In this document: positions 8,586 through 16,515 of the stretch, one piece after another
How the letters are laid out: each line of letters starts with the position of its first letter
How positions within the stretch are numbered: the stretch's first letter is position 1
Source of the DNA: a virus
DNA length: 34,763 nt
IMG/VR virus record: IMGVR_UViG_3300031963_000507
Coordinates: 1-34,763 of that record
Direction: 5' to 3' (one strand)
Translations under genes and position numbers: made by a program
Notes under the pieces: model-generated
What the model was told of the DNA's origin: nothing
Seen by the model: only the letters and a program-made list of their open reading frames with translations
Database searches by the model: none

Positions 8586-9214
8586 GTTTGTTATTACTTT
8601 TTAATGGAGGCGCTGGCGGAGGCGGCAATTCGTACACCCTGCCCACAAATCCGGGTGACTTTGTATTCTCTGGTATCCCCGTTAATATTCTTGCTGGAAA
8701 AAAAATAACAGGGGATGCAGGCGGCATAGCATTAACAGGCGTTAATGCCCCACTATTATTAGGGAAAAGAATTTTTATAAACTCAGCATCATTTACATCC
8801 AGCGGCGTTGATGCTTCCACGGTTATCAATAGAATATTAAATGCGAGTTTAGGCGCTTTTAATTCTGTATTTTTTGGCGCATCTATTCTCATTGGAAAAA
8901 AATTTCTTGCTGCTGGCGGCGCGTTTTCTGCTGTAGGCACTGCCATCTTACTGCGCAAAGGATTTGTTTTAAAATCAGACCAAGGAACTTTTACGCGGTC
9001 AAGCCCTAATGTGGGTCTGTTTTTTCAGCGGCTGTTAAGCGGTGAGCGTGGAACGTTCACTATAAGCGGAATTGATATTTTATTTCAGCGAGCCGGGCAA
9101 CCGCCAAGCTATAGGCGTGTAAAGACTATTTTTGAATCTAGATTTATTAAAGTCAATCCTGTATTAAGAAAGGTAAGCATTGAGTTTTTAGAACGAATTG
9201 TGAGGGTAAAATGA
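8582..9214 (+). CDS. Short-repeat virion protein
   Basis: The 210-residue product is built from about six to seven degenerate units of ~20-22 residues of the form G-x-F-x-x-x-G-x-x-x-x-(L/I)-L-x-G-K. Examples are GDFVFSGIPVNILAGKK, GAFNSVFFGASILIGKK and GTFTISGIDILFQRAG. It starts with a Gly-rich MSLLLLFNGGAGGGG leader, a pattern frequent in phage proteins encoded near tail or head fibres. The C-terminal ~40 residues are basic. It overlaps both neighbours by ATGA, so it is translated with them. The function is unknown; a repetitive surface or stem protein is likely. Confidence 0.55.
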   Translation: MSLLLLFNGGAGGGGNSYTLPTNPGDFVFSGIPVNILAGKKITGDAGGIALTGVNAPLLLGKRIFINSASFTSSGVDASTVINRILNASLGAFNSVFFGASILIGKKFLAAGGAFSAVGTAILLRKGFVLKSDQGTFTRSSPNVGLFFQRLLSGERGTFTISGIDILFQRAGQPPSYRRVKTIFESRFIKVNPVLRKVSIEFLERIVRVK

Positions 9215-9489
9215 CATTGCTACAATTCCCGGCTAAAGATTCAGACGAAGTTCTCGACTATCAAATAGACTGGGCCGCGAATTTAGCCGCTGGCGAAACT
9301 ATTTCTACCTCAACATTTACGGTTGATAATGGCCTTACTATCCAGAGCCAATCAAACACCACAACAGTAACTACCGTATGGCTTGCCGCTGGCACAGAGG
9401 GTTTGACCGCAAAGATTCTTAACCGGGTTACTACATCAGGTGGGCGCACCATGGATCAGACCGTCACCTTGCCGATTAGAAAAAAATAA
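9211..9489 (+). CDS. Ig-like small phage protein (fibre/adaptor type)
   Basis: The 92-residue product matches the common phage pattern PAKDSDEVLDYQIDWAANLAAGETIS ... STFTVDNGLTIQS ... TVTTVWLAAGTEGLTAKI .. NRVTTSGGRTMDQTVTL, an all-beta Ig-like domain often annotated as a fibre-tail or head-fibre adaptor (landmarks abbreviated). It closes the ATGA-coupled chain that starts at the kelch gene. Its presence suggests that the preceding proteins are mounted on the virion through it. The exact attachment site (capsid or tail) cannot be read from sequence. Confidence 0.65.
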   Translation: MTLLQFPAKDSDEVLDYQIDWAANLAAGETISTSTFTVDNGLTIQSQSNTTTVTTVWLAAGTEGLTAKILNRVTTSGGRTMDQTVTLPIRKK

Positions 9490-9521
9490 GCGACTCGCTA
9501 AAATCCAGCCACTGTATTCCC

Positions 9522-9546
9522 TTGACGCATTCGCTTCTGATAGAAT
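9522..9546 (+). promoter_or_regulatory. Candidate promoter of the neck/tail gene block
   Basis: The only sizeable gap in the head-neck region (80 bp) contains TTGACG at 9522-9527 and TAGAAT at 9541-9546. The 13-base spacing is too short for a standard sigma-70 promoter. It does fit the Caulobacter-type housekeeping form (TTGACGS, 10-14 bases, GCTANAWC), with GATAGAATC as the downstream element. The gene at 9571 follows. The host hint is an inference. Confidence 0.4.
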
Positions 9547-9570
9547 CGGTTAAATTCATAGGTATTAATC

Positions 9571-10035
9571 ATGACTTGGACATTCAGCGGCGATCCGTCA
9601 TATTCCTTACTCGACCACGTTCGCAGCCTGATAGGCGATATTGATTCTACGGATCAGCTTGTTAGCGATGAAATTATCAACTTCCAGTTAACGCAAAATG
9701 CTAACGATGTTTTTCTTGCGTCTGAGGCTGTTTGTTTGGGGTTGGCCGCTAAGTTTGCCCGCAAGGTTGATACCTCTGTTGAATCGGTGCGCGTTGCCTA
9801 TAGCAGCCTTCATAAGCAATACATTGAGATGGCGCGGCGCTACAAGCAGCAGGCGGCGAACTCCTCCTCTACATCGGGCGGCGGCGGCATTGGTATTCCT
9901 ATTGTTGCTGGGATTAGTATTTCTGAAAGCGATTCGCTCAAAGAAGATTCAGACCTGATACAGCCGCGTTTTGAGCGCGATCAGTTTGATAATGATATGT
10001 CCTATGAGGATAGCCGCTGGAGGCGCAACCCATGA
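9571..10035 (+). CDS. Head-tail connector (adaptor) protein
   Basis: The 154-residue product has the mostly helical fold of phage connector adaptors: SLLDHVRSLIGDIDSTDQLVSDEIINF, then helices carrying ASEAVCLGLAAKFARKVD and VAYSSLHKQYIEMARRYKQQA. The Ser/Gly-rich linker and the C-terminal FERDQFDND signature are typical of this family, which docks under the portal. It is the first of four neck genes in canonical order (adaptor, closure, gp10-like, terminator). Confidence 0.75.
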   Translation: MTWTFSGDPSYSLLDHVRSLIGDIDSTDQLVSDEIINFQLTQNANDVFLASEAVCLGLAAKFARKVDTSVESVRVAYSSLHKQYIEMARRYKQQAANSSSTSGGGGIGIPIVAGISISESDSLKEDSDLIQPRFERDQFDNDMSYEDSRWRRNP

Positions 10036-10388
10036 CAACGCTTGCCCTTGCATCGTATCAGCTTTTACGTGACCTTGGCAAAACGTACAGCCTAAAAAAA
10101 AATGCTACTGGCGCATATAATACGGGAACCGGGCAATCAACTGTTACGGTCACAAGCTCAGACTTTACCGGGAAGCTCATAGAATACCGCAACAATGATG
10201 TTGATGGTACGAATATACAACGAGGCGATAGGCGCTTGCTGGTTTCCGCTGCATCCCTTGCAAGCGGCATCGTGCCTGAAAATCAGGACGTTGTGACGGG
10301 TGACGGCAACGACATGAATATTATCTCTGTGCAAAAGATAGAGGAAGGCGGAACCGTTGTTATTTATCTGTGCCAGGTGCGCACATGA
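10032..10388 (+). CDS. Head closure / stopper-like protein
   Basis: The 118-residue beta-rich product (YSLKKNATGAYNTGTGQST, GKLIEYRNNDVDGTNIQRGDRRLLVSA, VVTGDGNDMNIISVQKIE) has the order of head-closure (stopper) proteins that seal the head after DNA packaging and dock the tail. The NIQRGDRRLLVSA segment is a frequent landmark. It overlaps the adaptor gene by ATGA and the next gene by ATGA. The assignment rests on pattern and gene order. Confidence 0.7.
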   Translation: MTTLALASYQLLRDLGKTYSLKKNATGAYNTGTGQSTVTVTSSDFTGKLIEYRNNDVDGTNIQRGDRRLLVSAASLASGIVPENQDVVTGDGNDMNIISVQKIEEGGTVVIYLCQVRT

Positions 10389-10873
10389 TAAAGGGAAACT
10401 TTGGCGATTTTAGCAATCAAATAGGCAAGCTCATTGATGGCTATAAAGGCCGCATGGATGCTCTGGTGCAAACGGCAACGTTTGATTTGTTTGAAACAAT
10501 TGTAAAAAGGACGCCGGGACCCGGTAACAGCATTCAGAAAAAACCCGCGCCGGGAACACCTACCGGATTCTTGCGCGGCTCTTGGTATGTCTCAATTGGT
10601 AGTGATAGCGGTGCAAGCAAGGGCAGACCGGACCCATCGGGCGGTGTCACTATTGCCTCAATTAATGCCGGGCTAAGCAAGGCAAAAGCGGGCGATACCA
10701 TTTACTTTCTTAACGCGGCAAAGTATGCGCTGCGCTTAGAGTTTGGCTTTGTTGGCACTGATAGTTTGGGGCGCACCTACAATCAAGCGCCGCGCTCTTT
10801 TGTGCGCTCCTCTGCAGCTGAGTTCCCTAAGATTTTAGCGGAAGCAGCGCAGCGTATAGCGGCGAAGGCTTAA
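10385..10873 (+). CDS. HK97 gp10-like neck/tail completion protein
   Basis: The ATG at 10385 was chosen because it forms an ATGA overlap with the previous stop; the earlier GTG at 10370 is less likely. The 162-residue product shows helix 1 FSNQIGKLIDGYKGRMDALV, the loop KRTPGPGNSIQKK.PGTPTGFLRGSW, NAAKYALRLEFGF and the C-terminal RSFVRSSAAEFPKILAEA. This is the usual pattern of HK97 gp10-family proteins at the head-tail interface. Order and size agree. Confidence 0.75.
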   Translation: MIKGNFGDFSNQIGKLIDGYKGRMDALVQTATFDLFETIVKRTPGPGNSIQKKPAPGTPTGFLRGSWYVSIGSDSGASKGRPDPSGGVTIASINAGLSKAKAGDTIYFLNAAKYALRLEFGFVGTDSLGRTYNQAPRSFVRSSAAEFPKILAEAAQRIAAKA

Positions 10874-10877
10874 GAGC

Positions 10878-11306
10878 ATGAGCGCGTTTACATCCGCACG
10901 CAAAGCCCTAGAGGCGCAGTTAGCTGCAACAGCAGGGATACCCGCTGATGCGAGTGTGCCGCGCATTGCATGGGATAACGTAGAATTCAAAGTCCCCAAT
11001 AAGCTAGCCTGGCTGCGCTCCACCTTCCAGCCGATTGATAGGCGCACCGTTGCCGTGGGCGCTAATGCCCCATACTTGCATCAAGGCTTATATCTTATTG
11101 ATTGCTACGCTGCCCTTAATGGCGGCCCCAATGCCGCCGATGCGCTGGCCGATTTGGTGCTTGCACGGTTTTCTCACGGCCTAGGATTAACAGACGGCGG
11201 TTACACTGTTAGAATACGTTACGCAGAGAGAAATCAGGGCATTGTAGATGCCCCGTGGTATTTCGTACCCGTTACGGTTTCCTGGTATCTCTACGAGCAT
11301 TTATAA
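10878..11306 (+). CDS. Tail terminator protein (DUF4128-like)
   Basis: The 142-residue product (AFTSARKALEAQLAATAG, PRIAWDNVEFKVPN..AWLRSTF, YLIDCYAALNGGPNAADALADLVLARF, VPVTVSWYLYEHL) matches DUF4128 / tail-terminator proteins. These cap the tail tube at the head-proximal end and set polymerisation stop. The gene is 4 bp from the gp10-like gene and 21 bp before the tube gene, the canonical place. Confidence 0.75.
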   Translation: MSAFTSARKALEAQLAATAGIPADASVPRIAWDNVEFKVPNKLAWLRSTFQPIDRRTVAVGANAPYLHQGLYLIDCYAALNGGPNAADALADLVLARFSHGLGLTDGGYTVRIRYAERNQGIVDAPWYFVPVTVSWYLYEHL

Positions 11307-11327
11307 ATTTAAAGAGGAGTACGGGAT

Positions 11328-12236
11328 ATGCCGTTTTCACAAGGTTCTCGTTCTGAGTTGGCATACATTGTAGAATCAACTTTCGGCGTTACCCCGCCTA
11401 GTTCGCCGCAGCTTACTGCCTTGCCATTTAGCACAAGCGATTTGAATCTTTCTAAAGAAATTTTGCAATCGCCTGATATTCGCGCCGACCGTGCCGTTGA
11501 TTATTATCGCCACGGCAATCGTCAGATAGGCGGCGACATAGCTTTTGCATTGCGAGCGGATGATTTAGATGATGTTTTGGAAAGTGCATTTTTCAGCACT
11601 TTTTCTTCAAACGTTTTAAAAATTGGCACAACCCAGCAGTCGTTAACGATTGAGGAGCGGTCACTTGATATTACTCAATTCCGCCGCTTTACTGGATGCG
11701 TGGTGTCACAGTTGCAAGTAAATTGCCAAGTAAACGCTACAGTGAATTGCACTGCGTCGATTGTGGGTAAAGACATGACTACATCCACTTCCCCGCTGGA
11801 TGCATCTGTTACTGCGTATAGTGCAAATGATCCGTTTGATACTTATTCTGGCGCAATCACAGAAGGCGGCAGCACGATTGCTATTGTGACCTCTGTTAAC
11901 TTTTCCATTCAGAACAACGTAAGCCCCACTTTCGTTTTGGGTTCTGCTGCAACGCCGCAGCTTGAATATGGCCGCAGCATTGTCACCGGAACGTTAGAGG
12001 CATACTTTCAGGATATGGCCTTGATGAACAAGTTTCTAAACGAAACGGAATCATCTTTGCAGATTGCAATGACTACCCCTAGCGCCGCTGATACATACAC
12101 ATGGCTATTCCCGCGCATCAAATACAACGGCGGCAGCGTGCCGATTGCCAATGAGCAAAGCCGAATTATCAGTATGCCTTTTGCTGCGCTGTACGATAGC
12201 AGTACTGCAACAATGGTGCGCCTCACTAAATCGTAA
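11328..12236 (+). CDS. Major tail tube protein
   Basis: The 302-residue product resembles Phage_tube_2-type tail tube subunits: SRSELAYIVESTFGVTPPSSPQL near the N-terminus, SPDIRADRAVDYYRHGNRQIGGDI, a double beta-barrel core, and SVNFSIQNNVSPTFVLGSA / YGRSIVTGTLEAYFQD. These last landmarks are highly typical of this family. A GAGGAG ribosome site lies ~8 bases upstream, and a strong terminator follows 31 bp after the stop, fitting a highly expressed virion protein made apart from downstream low-copy tail proteins. Confidence 0.85.
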   Translation: MPFSQGSRSELAYIVESTFGVTPPSSPQLTALPFSTSDLNLSKEILQSPDIRADRAVDYYRHGNRQIGGDIAFALRADDLDDVLESAFFSTFSSNVLKIGTTQQSLTIEERSLDITQFRRFTGCVVSQLQVNCQVNATVNCTASIVGKDMTTSTSPLDASVTAYSANDPFDTYSGAITEGGSTIAIVTSVNFSIQNNVSPTFVLGSAATPQLEYGRSIVTGTLEAYFQDMALMNKFLNETESSLQIAMTTPSAADTYTWLFPRIKYNGGSVPIANEQSRIISMPFAALYDSSTATMVRLTKS

Positions 12237-12267
12237 TACCTTTTCTATCTCCTCTCCATGTCAACTA

Positions 12268-12302
12268 GGGCGGTTCTTTAAAACAGAGCCGCCCCCTTTT
12301 TT
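12268..12302 (+). terminator. Rho-independent terminator after tail tube gene
   Basis: GGGCGGTTCT (12268-12277) pairs with AGAGCCGCCC (12285-12294), with one G-T wobble and a 7-base loop. CC and a run of six T follow at 12297-12302. It would end or reduce transcription coming from the head and tube genes. Confidence 0.85.
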
Positions 12303-12304
12303 GT

Positions 12305-12332
12305 TTGCTTTTTATTTTGCGCAAGATAGAAT
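12305..12332 (+). promoter_or_regulatory. Candidate promoter of tail assembly genes
   Basis: TTGCTT at 12305-12310 and TAGAAT at 12327-12332 are separated by 16 bases, directly after the tube terminator and 40 bp before the chaperone gene. The same GATAGAAT string appears in the candidate promoter at 9539-9546. This would restart transcription for the low-copy tail genes. Confidence 0.45.
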
Positions 12333-12371
12333 AAACAAAATGTTTTCTTTATATAGATGGAGCAATAATTT

Positions 12372-12779
12372 ATGACTGATTTATCCGTGTTTAAGACTGA
12401 TATTGCCGGGTCATGGCTTACAGTTACACACCCTGTTACAGGCTCAACGTTAGAAACCGCCGAGGGAAAACCCGTAAGGATTCGCGTTGTAAGTCTGCAA
12501 TCAGACCAATGCCAAAAAGTCACAGCGCAGCTACACAATGAGCGCGAAAAGAAACGCCTTAACAATCGGAAGTACTTTCAAACCGCAGAGGAATTGCAAG
12601 AGGGTCTTTTGAAGCTGTTAGCAGCTGCAACGCTAGAGTTTGACAATCTGGAATACAACGGCGAGCTTTTGAAGGCCACAAGCGAAAACGCCTATAAAAT
12701 CTATAAAGAATTGCCCTGGCTGCGCGAACAGGTGGAACGCTTCATTGAGGAGTGGTCAAGTTTTTTGCCGAAGGCATAG
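12372..12779 (+). CDS. Tail assembly chaperone, short form (lambda gpG analogue)
   Basis: The 135-residue product is the short form of the tail chaperone that coats the tape measure protein during tail assembly. It starts with a beta segment (VFKTDIAGSWLTVTHPVTG) and continues as helices rich in charged residues. Positional evidence is strong: it lies between tube and tape measure genes and overlaps a second frame through a -1 slippery site near its 3' end. A GGAG ribosome site is ~9 bases before the ATG. The sequence itself is too divergent to name by motif. Confidence 0.75.
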   Translation: MTDLSVFKTDIAGSWLTVTHPVTGSTLETAEGKPVRIRVVSLQSDQCQKVTAQLHNEREKKRLNNRKYFQTAEELQEGLLKLLAAATLEFDNLEYNGELLKATSENAYKIYKELPWLREQVERFIEEWSSFLPKA

Positions 12780-13132
12780 AAGAGCTACGCGCCTTTGCTG
12801 AGGCGCAATTTTCTATGTCATTCCCGATAGGCGATGGCGGCGCACCAGAGCGCGAGCATCTCTTAAAAATGGCAGAACAACATGATATAGTTGACCCTAG
12901 GCTTTTGGTGCAGCTGCCTGTTGATATGGCCGGGTATTGGAATTATTACTGCTTGTTATCGCAAGGGCGCTCCTCAGACAAGCCCATCACCTACACCGAT
13001 ATAGTGTCTTTCTGTCAACTTTATGGCCTCAGGTTCTCAATCTACACCATCCATGTTATAAAAGAGCTGGATGTTTTATGGCTCGATATGCAGTCAAAGA
13101 ACATGCGGGAAAGGATGCGTAAAAATGGCTGA
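12372..13132 (+). CDS. Tail assembly chaperone, -1 frameshift fusion (gpGT analogue)
   Basis: Ribosomes that slip back one base on the TTTTTTG at 12761-12767 leave the short form after EEWSSF and continue with FAEGIEELRAFAEAQF, giving a ~253-residue fusion that ends at 13132. The downstream part has no convincing ribosome site of its own; a GTG at 12752 exists within the overlap. The C-terminal domain (PVDMAGYWNYYCLLSQGRS, ITYTDIVSFCQLYGLRF) would bind the tape measure. The direction of shift and gene order are those of lambda G/GT. The frameshift is read from sequence and not shown experimentally. Confidence 0.8.
12761..12767 (+). other. Programmed -1 ribosomal frameshift site
   Basis: In the chaperone reading frame the codons are AGT TTT TTG, giving the heptamer T TTT TTG in the X XXY YYZ form needed for a double tRNA slip by -1. 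After the shift both tRNAs still pair with TTT TTT. The zero-frame stop TAG is only 10 bases further (12777-12779). Confidence 0.8.
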
Positions 13133-15536
13133 TCTTGCTAAGCTACAGATTGCTGTTGATACAACGCAAGTACGCACCGCGATTAAAGACCTAGAGAATC
13201 TACAGGCAGCAACAAAAAGGTTTAGTGACGGCACGGCGGGCGCGGCGCAGAAATCCACCTCAGCTCTTAATACAATAACGGGCGGCACGTCTGGCGCGGC
13301 TAAAGCTGTAAACGATAACATGCAGCGGGCTGCGCTTAGCATGACAAACTTTAGTGCGGCAACTTCCAGTGCTTTAAATTCAGCGCAGAAAAGTTTCACA
13401 GGCGTAAGCACCGCCGCTGCTGCAACATCAAGTAATGTTTCTGGCGTCTTTGGGCGCATGGTTAATTCCGTGTCAAGTGGCCTAAGTGGTCTTTCAACCC
13501 GTTTAGGCGATACCCTGTCCCCGCTCAATAGGTTGACGGGTGCATTTCGGGCGGTTAACGAGGCAGCTCTCTCTGTCTTTCTGGTGTTTCAGGGATTTAA
13601 AATATTAGGCGGCGTCTTAGGCTCTTTTGTTGCTGCAGGCGATTCAATGCAAAAAACAAAAATCCGCCTAGAAACTTTGACGGGTTCTGCAAAAGAAGCA
13701 AATGAAACATACGGCTATTTATTTAAAACAGCGCAAAAAATGAGCATCCCTTTTGATGACTTATCAAGAAGCTACTCTAAACTTTTGCCGCTTATAAACA
13801 ACGGTGTTTTGACCACTAAGCAAGGCCGTGACATCTTAGAAGGGCTGGCCGATACGGCTGCTGCAACTGGCGCAACTACCGAGCAGCTCAATCAATCCAT
13901 GTACGGTTTGGCGCAGGCGTTAACATCACCTAAAGTGCAAGCGCAGGAACTGAATCAGATTATCGAGCCTTTGCCCGGCTTGCTGCAAAACTTGGATGCA
14001 GCAGCTGCCTTGCCCGCTGGTGGTTTTAGAAAGCTGGTTAACGAGGGTAAAATAACCTCTCAAATCTTGGCGGAAACTTTGCCCGCAGCCTTGGCACGCT
14101 ATAAGGGATCAGCGGAAGCGCAGCGCGATTTGGTGAGTGCCTCAGCAACCCGTTTAAGTAACGAATGGACTAAGCTAAAGGCAACTTTATCTATCCCGCT
14201 CAACTTTGTTTATGCAAACTTTCTACAGGGTATCACGTTTTTGATTCGCCAAGTGAACGCTTTGATTGATGCTATAAAATCATTAACGAGTATAACCGAT
14301 ACCGCCAGCGGCGGGAAGGTTGGCGATATATCGCAAAAAACAAAGGATCAGCTTAATAAAGATTACGCTGCATTATCTGGCGGTAAAAAAGAAACTGCAG
14401 GCAAAGCAAGTTTTAATTATGGCGAGTACATAAAGAATCTGAATCAAGAGATTAGCATTCTAAAAATGGAAAGCCGCACCGCCGATGTGGTGACTGAATC
14501 ATACCGGGCTTACAATGATGCTAAAAAAGACGGCATAACGCTTAGTGGTGCGCAGGGAACTGAGATTTTTAACCTCATAAGACAGAAGCAACTTATAACC
14601 GAGGTTAAAGACATCACCAAGGCCGCGAATGATGACTTGCTTAATGCGGATGCTGAAAAGCTGAAATCCTTAACAGAGGTTGAGGCTGCGCAGCGCAATC
14701 TTTTGCGCTCAAACGAAGCAGACCGTTTAACGCAACTTTTGCCTATTGCATCCGAACTTGAAAAGAGCGGCCAGTTAATTGGTGCTTATGATGCCATTCA
14801 AAAAAAGATTGTAGCATTGCGCTCAATAGAGATAACAAATCCAAATGATGAAATAACCACTAGCGGCTTATTAAGTTCTGCTGAATTACGCCTGAAAGAA
14901 TTGGCACAGACGGATGCAAAGGGCGCAGGCACGGCAATCGCAGATGCTATGACAAATGCCTTTAATGCGGCGGATGATGCACTTGTGAACTTTGTAAAAA
15001 GCGGCAAGCTAAACTTTGGCGATCTGGCCGATAGCATTATATCTGATTTGGCACGCATCGCTATTCAGCAATCCATAACAAAGCCTCTTGCTGGCGCTTT
15101 TGGCTCTCTCTTAGGTGTGGCAGGGACTGCGCTAGGCTCTTACTTTGGCGGCGGCGGCGCGGCTGCTGCATCGTCTGGCGCGGTTGCACAAGGCTCTACG
15201 GTTGGCAGTTACACCGTTGGCGGTGGCGGATTTACGGGCGCATCATCTTTGCCGGGTTTTGCTACTGGTGGCAGCTTTACCGTGGGCGGCGCTGGCGGCA
15301 CTGATAGCCAAGTTGTTTCTTTCCGAGCAACGCCTGGCGAAATGGTCAATATTCAAACCCCACAAGGTGGCGGCGCGAATTCGCCTGCAATCAATCAATC
15401 CTTTACCATTGATGCACGCGGCGCTGATCCGGCCTCTATAGCGCGGCTTGATAAGGCCATTGATTCGTTATCGCGCACCATGAAAACACAAACTATATCC
15501 GCTGTTCGTGAAGCAAAAAGCCGGGGTCAATTATGA
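13125..15536 (+). CDS. Tail tape measure protein
   Basis: The ATG at 13125 was chosen (AAAGGA upstream, product MADLAKLQIAVDTTQV) over an earlier in-frame start at 13071 that would overlap the chaperone gene by 62 bp. The 803-residue product has an N-terminal coiled region, hydrophobic stretches (~residues 145-170), and a tape-measure domain with LETLTGSAKEANETYGYLF, FDDLSRSYSKLLPL and LNQIIEPLPGLLQ landmarks. A lambda-type C-terminal segment (FGDLADSIISDLARIAIQQ) precedes a Gly-rich region. It sets tail length; at ~0.15 nm per residue a tail near 120 nm is expected. It overlaps the next gene by ATGA. Confidence 0.9.
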   Translation: MADLAKLQIAVDTTQVRTAIKDLENLQAATKRFSDGTAGAAQKSTSALNTITGGTSGAAKAVNDNMQRAALSMTNFSAATSSALNSAQKSFTGVSTAAAATSSNVSGVFGRMVNSVSSGLSGLSTRLGDTLSPLNRLTGAFRAVNEAALSVFLVFQGFKILGGVLGSFVAAGDSMQKTKIRLETLTGSAKEANETYGYLFKTAQKMSIPFDDLSRSYSKLLPLINNGVLTTKQGRDILEGLADTAAATGATTEQLNQSMYGLAQALTSPKVQAQELNQIIEPLPGLLQNLDAAAALPAGGFRKLVNEGKITSQILAETLPAALARYKGSAEAQRDLVSASATRLSNEWTKLKATLSIPLNFVYANFLQGITFLIRQVNALIDAIKSLTSITDTASGGKVGDISQKTKDQLNKDYAALSGGKKETAGKASFNYGEYIKNLNQEISILKMESRTADVVTESYRAYNDAKKDGITLSGAQGTEIFNLIRQKQLITEVKDITKAANDDLLNADAEKLKSLTEVEAAQRNLLRSNEADRLTQLLPIASELEKSGQLIGAYDAIQKKIVALRSIEITNPNDEITTSGLLSSAELRLKELAQTDAKGAGTAIADAMTNAFNAADDALVNFVKSGKLNFGDLADSIISDLARIAIQQSITKPLAGAFGSLLGVAGTALGSYFGGGGAAAASSGAVAQGSTVGSYTVGGGGFTGASSLPGFATGGSFTVGGAGGTDSQVVSFRATPGEMVNIQTPQGGGANSPAINQSFTIDARGADPASIARLDKAIDSLSRTMKTQTISAVREAKSRGQL

Positions 15537-16102
15537 CGCGCACTATTTCATCTTTGAATGAGGAGCAAATTTTATCCGATACTCTTGCCCCGGTTATTTT
15601 GTTTTATGCTGATTTTCCTACAGGGGCTGTTAGAGCCTGGACTGGTGTTGGCGATCTTGTTTGGGACGGTGACACATATCTTGGGGTTGGCAATCTTGGC
15701 TCTGTCTCATCGATTGAGGAAACCATAAGCCTGCAGGCCGTTGGCGCGAAGTTTTCACTATCGGGCATAAAAACTGAATTCATTACGCAGGTTTTAAATG
15801 ATGATATTCAGGGGCGTGATTGCGTTGTTTACATCGGTTTTCTTGATTCATACGGCCAGCTAGTTGATGACCCTATAACGCTCTTTAAGGGTTTGATGGA
15901 CGTTTTATCAATTTATGAATCGGGCAACAGCACCTATGTTTCGATTGATGCCGAAAGTCTCTTGCGCGACTTTGAAGGCACGCGCACGCGCCGCTTAACG
16001 GATCAGGATCAGAAATCCGAATACCCCGGCGATAGGGGTTTAGAGTATGTTGCCAGCTTACAAGAAGCCGAAATATTTTGGGGCCGCGAATATGAGAAAT
16101 AG
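15533..16102 (+). CDS. Tail tip protein, DUF2163-like
   Basis: The 189-residue product reads like the N-terminal domain of DUF2163/minor tail proteins: LFYADFPTGAVRAWTGVGDLVWDGDTYLGVGNLGS, then GAKFSLSGIKTEFITQVL, GRDCVVYIGFLD and LFKGLMDVLSIY (landmarks split). These proteins lie in the tail tip between tape measure and hub. It is immediately followed by a peptidase-like gene, as in gene-transfer agents and related siphoviruses. It overlaps the tape measure gene by ATGA. Confidence 0.65.
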   Translation: MTRTISSLNEEQILSDTLAPVILFYADFPTGAVRAWTGVGDLVWDGDTYLGVGNLGSVSSIEETISLQAVGAKFSLSGIKTEFITQVLNDDIQGRDCVVYIGFLDSYGQLVDDPITLFKGLMDVLSIYESGNSTYVSIDAESLLRDFEGTRTRRLTDQDQKSEYPGDRGLEYVASLQEAEIFWGREYEK

Positions 16103-16514
16103 AAAGAAAAACTGGCGTGATGACTTTGAAAAATTCATTGATTCCTATCGTGATAAACCTTTCCGATATGGCGATTCAGATTGCTGTTTATTTATTGCTG
16201 ATTGCGTAAAATCAATTTCAGAAACGGCGCTTGACCCGGCGGCTGATTATCGCGGCCACTATGATGATGAAAATTCTGGCCGTGATGAAATCATGAATCG
16301 CCACGGCTCAATAAAGAACGCACTTTTAAAAGCTGGCCTAATGGAGATTGATAAGAATCTTTTAATGCCATCGGATGCGGTTATATGCACGATAGGCAAC
16401 TATGAAATATGCGGCGTGTGCGTAGGGCATAACATCGCGTTCATGTGTGAGAGCGGCTTAAAATTTGTGCCTGAGAGCAAAGTACAAATAAACACCGTCA
16501 TGAGGCTATTTTAA
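16092..16514 (+). CDS. NlpC/P60-like tail peptidase (DUF6950-like)
   Basis: The ATG at 16092, inside the end of the previous gene, gives 140 residues starting MRNRKKNWRDDFEKFI; an earlier in-frame start at 16047 would give a longer overlap. The segment YRDKPFRYGDSDCCLFIADCV carries the likely catalytic Cys, and VGHNIAFM carries the likely His, as in DUF6950 / NlpC-P60-type proteins. Members sit at the tail tip and probably cut peptidoglycan cross-links during DNA entry. The position between a DUF2163-like protein and the hub supports this. Confidence 0.7.
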   Translation: MRNRKKNWRDDFEKFIDSYRDKPFRYGDSDCCLFIADCVKSISETALDPAADYRGHYDDENSGRDEIMNRHGSIKNALLKAGLMEIDKNLLMPSDAVICTIGNYEICGVCVGHNIAFMCESGLKFVPESKVQINTVMRLF

Positions 16515-16515
16515 G

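Noticed and set aside
10370-10384. Earlier GTG start for the gp10-like gene
   Set aside because: The ATG at 10385 forms an ATGA overlap like its neighbours, and the extra residues add nothing typical of the family.
12340-12375. An 11-codon frame whose stop overlaps the chaperone start as ATGA
   Set aside because: No ribosome site precedes its ATG, and the chaperone gene has its own GGAG; it is probably chance.
13071-13124. Upstream in-frame start for the tape measure gene
   Set aside because: It would add 18 residues without family character, and the ATG at 13125 has a good ribosome site.
13094-13528. Long minus-strand open frame across the start of the tape measure gene
   Set aside because: It is antisense to a well-supported gene; its low-complexity Ala/Val composition mirrors the Ala/Thr-rich coding strand.
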